Notes under the pieces: generated by a model | Database searches by the model: none | What the model was told of the DNA's origin: nothing | What the model saw: only the letters and a program-made list of their open reading frames with translations | Shown here: positions 1-8,535 of the stretch, piece after piece | How positions within the stretch are numbered: position 1 is the first letter of the stretch | Layout: every line of letters starts with the position of its first letter | Assembly (NCBI RefSeq): GCF_000186865.1 | Contig: NW_008705564.1 | Coordinates: 2,639,102-2,652,570 of the forward strand | Reading direction: 5' to 3' | Origin: Aureococcus anophagefferens | Taxonomy: Eukaryota > Sar > Pelagophyceae > Pelagomonadales > Pelagomonadaceae | Length of the DNA stretch: 13,469 bases | Program-made: the position numbers and the translations under genes

Positions 1-509
1 TCGAGCTCGGCGACGCGCAGGCGCGCGGCGTCGCGCTCCTGGGCCAGCGCCGTGCGCTCCTCCATGCGCCGCACGGTGTCGGAGAGCGTCGCGACGGACG
101 TCACCAAATCGCCGACGCCGCCACTACCGCCGAGCCCGAGGCGCGCGGCCTGGAGCCGCGCGTCGCGCGCGTGGCGGTCCGCGTCGAGGGCCCAGCGCTC
201 CGCGCGGCCCGCCGCGAGATCCTCCCACTGGAGCGGGTTCGCGACGGCGCCGTCGTCGCGGTACGACGCCGGCGGCGGGTTGCCGTAGGCCGCGACGGGG
301 TTCGCCATTTCCTGCGCCGGCGGCGCGAGGTAGCCCTCGAGGGCGCGGTCCACGGCGCCCCAGGCGCCCCAGCGCTGGTCCACGGGCACGGGCGGGCCCC
401 ACCAGGCGTAGGGGTCCGGCGGCGCCAGGGGCAGCGTCGCCGGCTGCCAGGCGCCGGGGCTCGGCGCCTTCTCCCAGGCGCGGTCGCCCCACTGGTGGGC
501 GGCGTACAT
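1..509 (-). CDS. Unrecognised Trp/Pro-rich protein with possible coiled coil, 5' part only
   Basis: An open frame starts at an ATG at 509-507 in a favourable context (GTCGCC before the ATG) and runs off the left edge without a stop, giving 169 codons. The first 70 residues are rich in Trp, Pro and Ala (several TPxAW- and W-G-like repeats such as YAWWGPP and RWGAWGA). Residues about 95-169 turn strongly charged, with heptad-like Leu/Ala spacing (for example TLSDTVRRMEERTALAQE), suggesting a coiled coil continuing outside the window. Codon use is GC3-rich like the neighbouring genes, while a competing frame from a non-ATG-like upstream position (600) is Arg/Gly-rich shadow. I do not recognise the family. 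It is divergent from the PLGG1-like gene. No signal peptide is visible. Confidence 0.65.
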   Translation of the reverse strand, partial: MYAAHQWGDRAWEKAPSPGAWQPATLPLAPPDPYAWWGPPVPVDQRWGAWGAVDRALEGYLAPPAQEMANPVAAYGNPPPASYRDDGAVANPLQWEDLAAGRAERWALDADRHARDARLQAARLGLGGSGGVGDLVTSVATLSDTVRRMEERTALAQERDAARLRVAEL

Positions 510-769
510 GGCGACCGCGGGCGCCGCCAAAGGGCAGCCGACTATCAACCGTCGCGCGGCGGCAACGTTCGGGGCTGCCGTGCGAGATAATTGGCAGCAC
601 GCCGGAAGCGCTCGTCGTTTATGCAATGAGATTTTGAATTATTAGTGACGTTGGTAACGGCTTTGAACGCGATAATTGAAGTTACTTGAACTCCGGAAGC
701 TCACAACAGGAGCCTGCACCCCGCCGCACCGAGCCGTCGTCGAGGCACGCGTTGCCTGCTCCCAACGCA
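510..769. promoter_or_regulatory. Divergent intergenic region, probable shared promoter
   Basis: The 260 bp between the start codons of two divergent genes. The part from about 586 to 710 is clearly richer in A+T than anything coding around it and carries a TGACG motif near 646-652. It must hold both 5' UTRs and both promoters. No TATA box or initiator can be assigned with confidence; the regulatory role follows from position. Confidence 0.4.
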
Positions 770-2167
770 ATGCGGCTCGCCCTCGCCTGCCTCGCGATCG
801 CATCCGGCCATGCCTTCCGCGCGCCCACGTCGACCCTGCGCCCGACGCGGTCCTGGGCGGCGCCGAAGCGCCCGACGACGGCCCTCGCCGTCGCCGCGGA
901 CGCCGGCGCGAGCGACCGCCAGCTCGGCGTGCGCGTCGGCGGCGCGTTGGCGCTCTGCGGCCTCGACGAACTCTGCCGCGTCGCGTTCCGGGGCACGGGC
1001 CTGCCGCACAGCCTCGCGGGCGGCGCGGCGCTCGTCGCCGCGCTCGTCGCCGGTCGCGGCGCGGGCGAGCGGGCCCACGCCGCGGTCCTCGCGCCCGGCG
1101 CGGCCCTGGTGCTCGCCTGGATGCCCGTCTTCTTCGCGCCGTCGCTCGTCGCGCTGCCCCTCGCGGCGCCCGTCGTGTCCAGTCCCGCGGACGCCGCGAG
1201 GCTCGCGGCGGTCGTCGTCGGCGGCCTCGCGCTGTCCCTCGCGTCGACGGCCTGGATCGCCGGCCGCTTCGACGGCGCGCCGCCGGCGCCCCAACAGGCC
1301 GTGGCCGCCGGGCGGCCGGGCGTCGCCTTCGGGACGCCGCTCCGGGCGCCGCTCTGGGTCTTGGCGGCCGCGGGCGCGGCCGGCGCGGTGGCCACGGAGC
1401 TCCGCGCGCCGCTCCCGCTCCGGGCCTGCTTCGTCGGCGCGACGCTCGCGAGCTTCGTCTCCGGCACGCGCCTCACGAAGGCGCTCGCCGCGTCGGACGC
1501 GAAGGCGTTCAAGGTGGCGGCGAAGGCCCTCCACCCCGTCGCGGTCTGCGCTGTAACGACGTCCGCCGTCGCGCGGCTCGTCGCGCGCCTCGCCGGCGCC
1601 GACGCCGCCGGCGCGTTGCGGGCCTACGTGGCCCTCTGCGGCGCGCCGCTCCAGCGCCTCCTGGGCCCGTCCGTGCTCGCGCTCGCCGTCGGCGTCTACG
1701 GGCGCCGGCGCGACGTCGCGGCGAACTGGAAAGCCGTCGCGGCGACGACGGCCGCGGGCGTGGGCGTCGGCCTCTACGGCACGGCGCTCCTCGCGCGCGC
1801 CGCCGGGCTGCCGCCCGCCGCGCGGCTCGCCCTGCTGCCGCGGTGCATCACGAGCCCGCTCGCGATCGCCGTCTGTACGTCGCTCGGCGAGGACCACGCG
1901 GCGGCCGTGGCCCTCGTCGTCGTCACGGGCGTCCTCGGCGCCGCGGGCGGGCCGCCGGCGTTGACCGCGCTCGGGGCGACGAAGCCGCTCCCGCGCGGCC
2001 TCGCGATGGGCGCGGCGGCCCACGGCATCGGCACGGCCCAGATGGGCAGCGAGCCCGAGGCCCAGCCCTTCGCCGCCATCGCCATGTCCCTCGTCGGCGC
2101 CGCCTCCGTCGTCGCCGCGTCCCTCCCGCCGACGCGCGCGGCGCTCCGCGCGGTCGCCGGCGTCTAG
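770..2167 (+). CDS. PLGG1: Plastidal glycolate/glycerate translocator (LrgA-LrgB fusion)
   Basis: A 465-residue membrane protein. In plants PLGG1 sits in the inner plastid envelope, exporting glycolate and importing glycerate for photorespiration. Residues 1-17 form a short hydrophobic signal peptide ending in GHAF/RAP, the heterokont A-F plastid motif, followed by a basic Ser/Thr-rich transit stretch. Residues about 55-225 are the LrgA-like half (GLPHSLAGG at 77-85, WMPVFFAPS near 117). Residues about 285-450 are the LrgB half: LGPSVLALA near 298, LPRCITSPLAIA near 356, and the typical AMGAAAHGIGTAQ at 412-424 followed by an acidic stretch. Many hydrophobic segments lie between. The open frame extends to 686, but only from a TTG; 770 is the first ATG and places the signal peptide at the N-terminus. 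No intron is needed. It lies 87 bp upstream of the aminotransferase on the same strand. Confidence 0.85.
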   Translation: MRLALACLAIASGHAFRAPTSTLRPTRSWAAPKRPTTALAVAADAGASDRQLGVRVGGALALCGLDELCRVAFRGTGLPHSLAGGAALVAALVAGRGAGERAHAAVLAPGAALVLAWMPVFFAPSLVALPLAAPVVSSPADAARLAAVVVGGLALSLASTAWIAGRFDGAPPAPQQAVAAGRPGVAFGTPLRAPLWVLAAAGAAGAVATELRAPLPLRACFVGATLASFVSGTRLTKALAASDAKAFKVAAKALHPVAVCAVTTSAVARLVARLAGADAAGALRAYVALCGAPLQRLLGPSVLALAVGVYGRRRDVAANWKAVAATTAAGVGVGLYGTALLARAAGLPPAARLALLPRCITSPLAIAVCTSLGEDHAAAVALVVVTGVLGAAGGPPALTALGATKPLPRGLAMGAAAHGIGTAQMGSEPEAQPFAAIAMSLVGAASVVAASLPPTRAALRAVAGV

Positions 2168-2254
2168 ACTTCAATGAAGCTTCAAGAAAAGCTCCTTGTG
2201 GAGTCCTCGTGGCAATTAATTCGCATCGATGGACAACTCCCGGTAGTGAAAAGC
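2168..2254 (+). promoter_or_regulatory. Short intergenic spacer upstream of the aminotransferase
   Basis: Only 87 bp separate the PLGG1-like stop from the chosen aminotransferase start. The stretch is much more AT-rich than the coding DNA and contains an exact 10-bp palindrome TGAAGCTTCA at 2175-2184. An in-frame ATG at 2174 would turn it into coding sequence, but its base composition looks untranslated. It must hold the 3' end signals of one gene and the 5' UTR of the next, unless the promoter lies inside the upstream gene. Confidence 0.35.
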
Positions 2255-4053
2255 ATGACGGCCGCGACCCGGGACAGGCTCGCCATCTTCGCCGCCGGCG
2301 CGGCCTCCGCCGTCGCGCTGCGCGTCCTCTACGACGTCGCCGCGTCGCGCTGGCGCTCCGTGCCCTACGCCTGGCAACAAACGGCGAGTGTCGGCGACGT
2401 CCTGCGCTGCGCGCTCCTCGGCCCGCGGTCCCTCTACGGCGGCAAAAAGGCGGCGGTCTACGCCGACCGGCGGCGCGTCGCCTGCCCGGCCCAGTCCGTG
2501 TCCTACGGCAACACGGACCCGCTGCTCCTCGTCGCGGGTCGCGGGTCGCGGCTCGAGGACGAGGCGGGTCGATGCTTCCTCGACAGCCGCAACAACGTCG
2601 CGCACGTCGGCCACGCCAACGCGCGCGTCGCCGCCGCCGTCGGTGCCCAGGCCGCGGCGCTCAACACGAACACGCGCTACCTCCACCCGAACCACGCGGC
2701 GCTCGCGAAGAAGCTGCTCGCCACGATGCCGGCGCCGCTCCGCGACGGCGTCGTCTTCTTCGTCAACTCCGGCAGCGAGGCCAACGACCTCGCGCTGCGC
2801 CTCGCGCGCGCGCGCGTCCGGAACCTGCGCGGCGTGGACGCGACCTGCGGCGTCGTCGTCCTCGAGCGGGCCTACCACGGCCACACCGCCGCGGCGCTGG
2901 GCTGTGTGGAAACCAAATCTTCGACCCGACTTCAATGTGCGCGTATGCGACCGTTTCGACACAAGCATCTTGGCTGTGCTTCGAGAACTCGATGAGAGCA
3001 ATCGATCCGTCCAAAAATCAGCCGAATCGACTTCGAATTGATCGAGCTAGAGAATTTCAAAAGTTTGGGCGGGACCACCCGAACCAGTGGTTGAATTCGG
3101 CACAGGTGCTGGGCCTCTCGCCCTACAAGTACGGCCACGCGTCCTTCGGACCGCCGCCCGGCGCGCGGCCGCCCCACGTCGCCGAGGCGCTGGCGCCGGA
3201 CGCCTACCGGGGGCCGGGCCTCGAGGCCGCCGTGAAGTCCGCGGAGGCCGCGTGCGACGACCTCGAGGCGCGCGGCGCCGCGGTCGGCGCGTTCTTCGTC
3301 GAATCCGGCATGTCCGTCGCGGGCGTCGTCGTCGCGCCGCCGACCTACATGGCCCGGGTCTACGCCGCCGTGCGGTCCCGCGGCGGCGTCTGCGTCGCCG
3401 ACGAGGTGCAGACGGGCCTCGGGCGCCTCGGCGAGCGGTTCTGGTGGGCCTTCGAGGAGCACGGCGTCGTCCCCGACGCCGTGACCGTGGGCAAGCCCTT
3501 CGGCAACGGGTTCCCGCTGGCGGCCGTCGTCGCGAGCCGGGAGCTCAGCGACGCCTTCGCGGCCGGGCCCGAGTACTTCAACACGTTCGGCGGCGGCCCC
3601 GCGGCGTGCGCGGCGGGGCTCGCGGTGTTCGACGAGCTCGAGACCGGCGGGCTGCGGGCCAACGCGGACGCGAGCGGCGACGCGCTGCGGGCGGGGCTGG
3701 AGGCGCTGCGGGCGCGGGGCGCGACGCTGGCGCCGCCGGCGGCGGGCGCGCCGCGCGCGGTCGTCGGCGACGTCCGCGGCGCGGCGGGCCTCTTCCTCGG
3801 CGTCGACCTCGTGCGCTGCCCGGCGTCGCGCGAGCCCGCGACGCGCGAGGCGAGCCTGGTCTGCAGCCGCATGGTCGCGGAGCACCGCGTCCTCTCGTCC
3901 CTCGACGGGCCCCACGACAACGTCATCGTCGTCAAGCCGCCGCTCGCGTTCTCCGTGCGCGACGCGGCCGCGTTCCTCTCCGCGCTCGAGGAGAGCCTCG
4001 CCTTCGTCAACGCGCTCCCGCCGGGCACGGCCTTCACCCACACGCCGACGTGA
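2255..4053 (+). CDS. Class III PLP aminotransferase-fold enzyme (ethanolamine-phosphate phospho-lyase type)
   Basis: Two exons, 2255-2905 and 3106-4053, encode 532 residues in one frame when introner IE1 is removed. The enzyme belongs to the PLP-dependent class III (fold type I) family. It most resembles the AGXT2L/ETNPPL branch, which splits phosphoethanolamine or 5-phosphohydroxylysine; the substrate here is inference. Visible motifs: NNVAHVGHAN, NTNTRYLHPN, the PLP-phosphate motif NSGSEAND at 171-178, YHGH at 207-210, the PLP-ring Asp in DEVQTGLGR at 316-324, and the Schiff-base Lys347 in VGKPFGNG. Residues about 8-30 are hydrophobic and could be a signal anchor or targeting signal. I chose the ATG at 2255 over 2174 because the sequence between them is AT-rich and unlike the coding part. 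Four extra residues (CVLG) lie between YHGHTAAALG and LSPYK, exactly at IE1. The gene converges on the LRR gene, with 20 bp between stops. Confidence 0.85.
2902..3105 (+). mobile_element. Introner element IE1 (family A), intron 2906-3105
   Basis: A 204-bp element inside the aminotransferase, flanked by 8-bp TSD copies at 2894-2901 (GCGCTGGG) and 3106-3113 (GTGCTGGG). The single mismatch is a CpG-to-TpG change. Its ends, CTGTG and CACAG, are short terminal inverted repeats. The intron is GT-AG: the donor follows CTGT at 2905 and the acceptor is CACAG ending at 3105. The TSD copy plus CTGT stay in the exon, adding 12 nt, phase 0. The core motif GTCCAAAAATCAGCCGA lies at 3009-3025 in the host-gene sense. 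Composition is far more AT-rich than the exons. No transposase: a non-autonomous, MITE-like element. IE2 is the closest relative along its length. Confidence 0.92.
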
Positions 4054-4073
4054 GCCGACCCCCGCCTAAGATC

Positions 4074-7000
4074 CTAGGACGCCATGGGCACGGAGGACCG
4101 CGGCGCGCCGCTCCCGCCGCCCTTGGACGGCCGCCGGCCCATGGCCGCGAGGAGCGACGCCGCGGCGCTCTCCTTCGGCGCCGCGTCGTCGCCCTCCGGC
4201 TCGCGCTTCGCCCGCGCGCGGGCGCCCAGGAGCTTCGCGGCCTTCTTCGCGGCGAGGACGGACGCGGCCGCGGCGCCGAGGCTCGCCTTCTTCGGCGGCT
4301 TGGCCGCCTCGGCCGCGTCGGCCCTGGCCGCCGCGGCCTCCTCATGCTCCGCGCGCTCGCGCTCCGCCGCGAGCGCCGCGCGGCGCCGCTTCTCCGCGGC
4401 CGAGGGGAACGCGTCGGCGACGCGGCCGAAGAGGTCGATGCACGACTCCGGCGGCGTCTCGTCGACGTCGTCGTCGACCGTGCGGTCGCCGACGCGGAGC
4501 AGCGCCTCGACGAAGCGCGGGAAGTCGAGGCGGCGCCACGCGTCGCTCGCGAGCTCGTCCGTCGCCGTCTTCGTCGCCCGCAAAAAGGCCACGTTCGCGT
4601 CGCGCTCCGTGAACCCCGCGTCCGCGTCGACGAGGTCCACGGCTTCGCAGAATTCGAGCCACTCCGCGAAGCACATGCGCTTGTCCTTGGACAGCTGGTC
4701 CTCGCGGCCGCTGTGGGCCTTGAACGCGCGCCGGAGCCCCTCGAGATGCTTCTTCGCGCCGTCCTCGACCTCCTCGAGCCAGACGCGGTCGTGGAACGCG
4801 TCCGGCTCGTCGTCGGGTTTGACCAAATACGACATGCGCTCCGCGAGCTTGGCGATCGCGGCGGCCGCGTCGGGGACCTCGCCCGGCTTGAGCCACCGCG
4901 CGAACGCGATGCGGCCCGCGGCTTCCAAAAATTGGAAGCGGCACAGCGACTTCTTCGGGTTCAGCGGGCCCTTGGGCCCCGTCGTGCACGCGCCGAAGAA
5001 GACCATGTCGTTGTCGGCCTTGCCTGGGCAGCACAAGGGTGCGAAATTCCCAACTTCAAAGGCTCCGATCTCGGCCGTTTTCCACTCGTGTCGGCTGATT
5101 TTTGGACGAGCGATCATCTCTCGGAGCGCTCTCGAAGCGTGGGTACTGTTTTCGAAACGCGCGCGCGCGGAACACTCACGTTGAAGCGACGTTGAATCAC
5201 CCTTGTGCTGCCCTGGGCCTTGCGCAGGTTGCCGGACTTCATGACGCCGCAGTCGTCGACGTACTCCGTGAAGTCGTTCCAGCCCAGCGTGAAGAGCGCC
5301 TTGGACTGGGCGCAGTAGTCGCGGAACATGGTGCGGAACCATGAGTAGTGCTCGCGGCACGCCTCCTTGCACGCGGCCGCCTCCGCGTCGCCGCCGCAGT
5401 GCCGCGCGAGATTCGCGCGCTCCCAGTCGAGCTCGAACGCGTCGCCGCAGTCGCCCTCGTGGCAGGGCGCGAACATGGACCGGCGCCAGGTCCAGACCTC
5501 CTTGGCCTTGACCTTCTTGGCCCGCTGGAGGGGCTTGAAGTCGACGTCGCCGTCGTCGCGCGGCGGCACCTGGGCAGCAAAAGGGTGATTCAACGTCGCT
5601 TCAATGTTAGTGTTTCGCGCGCGCGCGTTCAGAGAAAAACATCCACGCTTCGAGACCGTTCCGAGAGATGATCGCTCGTCCAAAAATCAGCCGAAACGAG
5701 TAGAAAACGGCCGAGATAGGAGCCTTTGAAGTTGGGAATTTCGCTCTCTTGTCCTGCCCTGGGCGGCACGAGCCGCCGGTTCACGACGCGGCACGGCGGG
5801 TCGCCCTCGTCGGCGAGGCGCCGGCCGATGACCGTCGGCGCGCTGCGACTGGCGACCTCCTTGTCCTGGTCGTAGGCCGCGTTCTGGTGCGGGAAGTCCT
5901 GATCGCCGAGCGCGAAGCAGTACTGCCGGTCGCCGGGCGGCGCGAGGCGCCAGCACTCGTACTTGGCGCCCGCGCGGCCGCAGGGCACCCGCGCCCAGCC
6001 GTCGAAGGCGCACCTCACCTGCACGGCGAGGCGATTCGACGCCGCGGCGTCCCGCGCCTTGGCGCCGCCGTCGAGCTCGACGTCGCTCCGGCCGGGCGCC
6101 CAGACGAACTTCGTCTCGCGCCAGCGGTCGCAGATCCAGCAGGCGAGGCCGCAATTCCAGTCCGGCGACTGGGGCACGTGCTTCGTGCCCAGGACGCGCG
6201 TGTAGACGCGCGCGTCGCCGACGACGGCCGGCGGCGGCGGCGCGAGGAACGGGCCGTCGAAGGTCCGGAAGTCGTTGCCCTCGAGGTGCAGGCCCGCGAG
6301 CGCCTGCGTGGAACTCGAATCTTCGACCCGACGTCAATGTGCGCGTATTCGAATGTTTTGATATGAGCCAATCCACTGTGCTTCGAGATCTCGACGAGAG
6401 CGATCGATTCGTCCAAAAATCAGCCGAATCGACTTCGATTTGATTGAGCTAGAGAATTCTGAAGTTTGGTCAGGACCACCCAAACCAGTGGTTGATTCGC
6501 ACGCGGGCGAGCGCCGCGTTGCCCTGGACGGCCGCCTCGATGGCCCGAAGGTCGTCGCCGGCGAGCTGGTTGTAGCGCAGGTCCAGGTGCAGCAGCGCCT
6601 CGTTTTTGAGAGTTTTTTCGCAGAGCGCGGCGACGGGCGCGCCGCCGTTCGAGTCGTCGGTGCGGAGCGCGTTCCAGCCCAGGTCGCAGGTCGCCACGTT
6701 CGAGCCCCCGAGCCCCGACGCGAGGGCCGCCGCCCCCTCGCCGCCTAAACCCGTCCAGGCGAGGCGCAGCGTCTTCAGCGTCACGAGCGACCCGCCGTCG
6801 AGCGCCTCGCCCAGGTCGCGCGCGACGGCGTTGCCGAGCGCGTTCCGCGACAGGTCGAGCTCGGAGAGCCTCAGGGCCGCGTCCCGGTCCTTCCAGGCGG
6901 CCATGAGGGCCGCGCCCGCCCGCGAGCTCAGGGCGCAGTTGGCCAGCCGCAGCGTCAGCAGCGTGCCCGCGGGCGTCGACGCCTCGGCCGCGACGAGTTT

Positions 7001-8535
7001 CGCGAGCGCGTCCGTCGCCGCGCGCGACCGGAGCCGGTTGTCGCTCAGGTCCAGGCTCTCGAGCCGCGAGCAGCCCGCCTCGAGCGCGCCGCAGATCGCA
7101 CCGACGCCGGCCGCGGCGAGCCGGCAGCCGCGGAACGACACGGCGACCGGGTCGGCCTTGGCCGCGGGCCCCGCGAGCGCCGACGCGAGGCCGTCGCCGA
7201 CGCTCCGCTTCGACACGTCCACGGCCGGCCGGTCCGCGGTCGCGAGCGCCGTGAGCATGGCCGTGATGCCCGGCTCGGGCACGAGGTCGAGCGCCTTGCA
7301 GTTCTGGTAGTAGAGCTCGGGCGGGCCCCTCCGCCAGCCGTGGACGGACCGGCAGCGCGGGCCGATGGTCATGACGCGGCCGTCGTAGTAGGCGACGTCC
7401 CGCGGGCTCGGGAGCTTGCCTGCGTGGAAATCAAACTGGGTCATCCCGACGAACGTTCGGAACTCTCGAGCTCCGTCACATCGTCGGCTGATTTTTGGAC
7501 GACTCTATCGCTCTCGTCGAGTTCTCGAAACACAGCCAAGGCGTCCGGCGCCCTCCGTGCAATGACGCGCACATTGAAGTCGGGTTGAAGCTTTCCACGC
7601 GGGAGCTTGCCCTCGCGCTGCTCGCGGCGCTCCGCGCGCGTGATGGACCCCGCGCGGCTCAGCACGCTCCGGCCCCGGTCCTCCGGGTCGACGTCCTCGC
7701 GCATGAAGAAGGCGCCCGCGGCGCGCTCGAAGGGCCAGTCCTCGACGCCGCCCGTCGCCTTTCGGCTCGCGGCGTCGAGGTCCGCGCCGTCGGGCAGCGC
7801 GGCGTCCTCGGGCACCGTCGTGGTCGACGGCCGCTTCGGGGACTTGGCGCTGCCCTTGCGCGACTTGAGCGGGCTCGCGCCGCGCCTGTCGCGCTCCTCG
7901 GAGCCCGGCGGCGTCGCGATCGCGACGCGCTTGGGCGTCTTCGGCGTCCGGGACCCGTCGCCCTTCGTCGGCGACGCGTTGAGCTTCGGCGTTTTTGATG
8001 GTGTTCGGTTCGGCGACCGGGGCACATCAACAACGGCGACGGACTTGCGCGGCGAGCCCGCGCCGACGTCGACGCGGACGGCGTCGTAGCGCTCGAGGCC
8101 GCGGCCGCGCGCGCTCCGTTCTAACACCTTGGCGAAGGACCGCTCGACGACCTCGGCCGGGGGCACGAGCGGCTCGAGGCGCGCCAGGGTCTGCGCCGAC
8201 GCGAGGGCCGAGTTGCGCGACACCGCGCGGTTCAGCGGGCTCGAGAGGCCGCCGAGGTCGAGGGGCCGCGGGCCGCCGCCGTCCGGGAGCCGCGCGCGCC
8301 GGGCGACGGCGTGCTCGGGGTGGCGCAGCGCGTCCGCGTGGCGCAGGTAGGCGAGCGCCGACGCGCTCGCCGACGTCGACAGGTAGGGCGACTGGAGGCC
8401 CTTCTTGCTTCTATATTTGCGCGTCGCGCTCCGGGCCTTGCGTTTCACGTCGTCGAAGACGTTGGACTCCGACTCCTCGCGCGCGGACCGGAGGATGGAC
8501 CGCGTGTTGGACCGCGCCAGCGGCGGCGGGCCCAT
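4074..8535 (-). CDS. Large leucine-rich-repeat protein with disordered N-terminus and EF-hand-like C-terminal region
   Basis: Five exons (8535-7599, 7419-6503, 6303-5758, 5569-5212, 5023-4074) join into one frame of 1,235 residues once four introners are removed; exon phases are 1, 0, 0, 1. Residues 1-312 are basic and Ser/Thr/Pro-rich, with many SP and TP sites and KTPK-like motifs, probably disordered and phosphorylated. Residues about 405-630 hold leucine-rich repeats of the ribonuclease-inhibitor type (LESLDLSDNRL, LSELDLSRNAL, LLHLDLRYNQL, LAGLHLEGNDF). Residues about 660-930 are Cys/Trp-rich (CGLACWICDRW near 669; WTWRR, CHEGDCGDAFELDWE). Residues about 945-1120 look like paired helical EF-hand-like units (RMCFAEWLEFCEAVDLVDAD; LDFPRFVEALLRVGD). 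After this comes an Ala/Glu/Arg-rich helical tail. Similar LRR plus EF-hand-like proteins occur in protists, but I cannot name a function; scaffold, signalling or flagellar roles are all guesses. The ATG at 8535 is the first in frame, and the stop is TAG at 4076-4074. Confidence 0.78.
5024..5215 (-). mobile_element. Introner element IE5 (family B), GC-AG intron 5211-5024
   Basis: A 192-bp element in the LRR gene with perfect 8-bp TSDs at 5016-5023 and 5216-5223 (GCAAGGCC in gene sense). The terminal inverted repeats match over 18 bp except the second base: donor arm CAGGGCAGCACAAGGGTG, acceptor arm CTGGGCAGCACAAGGGTG. Exon retention of TSD plus CAGG (12 nt) restores the frame, phase 1. This places the donor at GCAGCA, so the intron is GC-AG. 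The nearest GT donor (GTGATT) would shift the frame. The acceptor arm supplies a pyrimidine-rich tract before CCCAG. The shared core motif lies at 5091-5107, in host-gene sense. Confidence 0.92.
5570..5761 (+). mobile_element. Introner element IE4 (family B), inserted antisense, GC-AG intron 5757-5570
   Basis: A 192-bp element in the LRR gene with perfect 8-bp TSDs at 5562-5569 and 5762-5769 (GTGCCGCC in gene sense). Its core motif (5678-5694) lies on the plus strand while the host gene is on the minus strand, so it is inserted backwards relative to IE5. Splicing still leaves TSD plus CAGG (12 nt, phase 0), adding VPPR to give VPPR/VPPR. The donor again reads GCAGGA, and no GT lies close enough to keep the frame. 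Its two arms (CAGGGCAGGACAAG and CTGGGCAGCAAAAG in outside-to-inside order) match each other less well than those of IE5 and IE6. Confidence 0.92.
6304..6506 (+). mobile_element. Introner element IE2 (family A), inserted antisense, GT-AG intron 6502-6304
   Basis: A 203-bp element in the LRR gene with perfect 8-bp TSDs at 6296-6303 and 6507-6514 (GCGCTCGC in gene sense). The element runs in the same sequence order as IE1 on the plus strand, but the host gene is on the minus strand, so it is antisense to the gene. Donor is CCGC/GTGCGA, acceptor CCACGCAG. Twelve nucleotides (TSD plus CCGC) are added to the mRNA, phase 0, inside a leucine-rich repeat. The core motif is at 6411-6427. Confidence 0.92.
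7420..7602 (-). mobile_element. Introner element IE3 (family A variant), GT-AG intron 7598-7420
   Basis: A 183-bp element in the LRR gene with perfect 8-bp TSDs at 7412-7419 and 7603-7610 (GCAAGCTC in gene sense). Arms: donor side CCGCGTGGAAAGC, acceptor side CTGCGTGGAAATC. Donor is CCGC/GTGGAA, acceptor CCACGCAG, phase 1, adding KLPR to the protein. It shares the left part and core (7484-7500) with IE1 and IE2, but its middle (near 7545-7565) and right part diverge. It carries the longest readable frame of the set: retention would add about 52 codons before a TGA at 7443-7441. Confidence 0.92.

Noticed and set aside
2168..2184. A degenerate introner remnant upstream of the aminotransferase (GACTTCAATG matches IE1)
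   Set aside because: The match is only 10 bp, with no core motif, inverted ends or TSD.
2174..2254. An N-terminal extension of the aminotransferase from the ATG at 2174
   Set aside because: Possible, but the 27 codons are AT-rich and unlike the coding part. The ATG at 2255 puts a hydrophobic targeting-like segment near the N-terminus.
2906..3105. A conserved introner-encoded peptide (FNVRV...RELDES...VQKSA in IE1 and IE3)
   Set aside because: The similarity follows from nucleotide identity of the copies. The frame is short, has no start and is broken in IE2.
676..4053. A 1,125-codon plus-strand open frame covering two genes
   Set aside because: Through the PLGG1-like gene it is an Arg-rich shadow in the wrong frame. 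It only becomes genuine in the second aminotransferase exon, which it reaches by reading through introner IE1.
3087..5195. A 702-codon plus-strand frame
   Set aside because: Arg/Gly-rich shadow of the second aminotransferase exon, continuing antisense to the LRR gene and into IE5.
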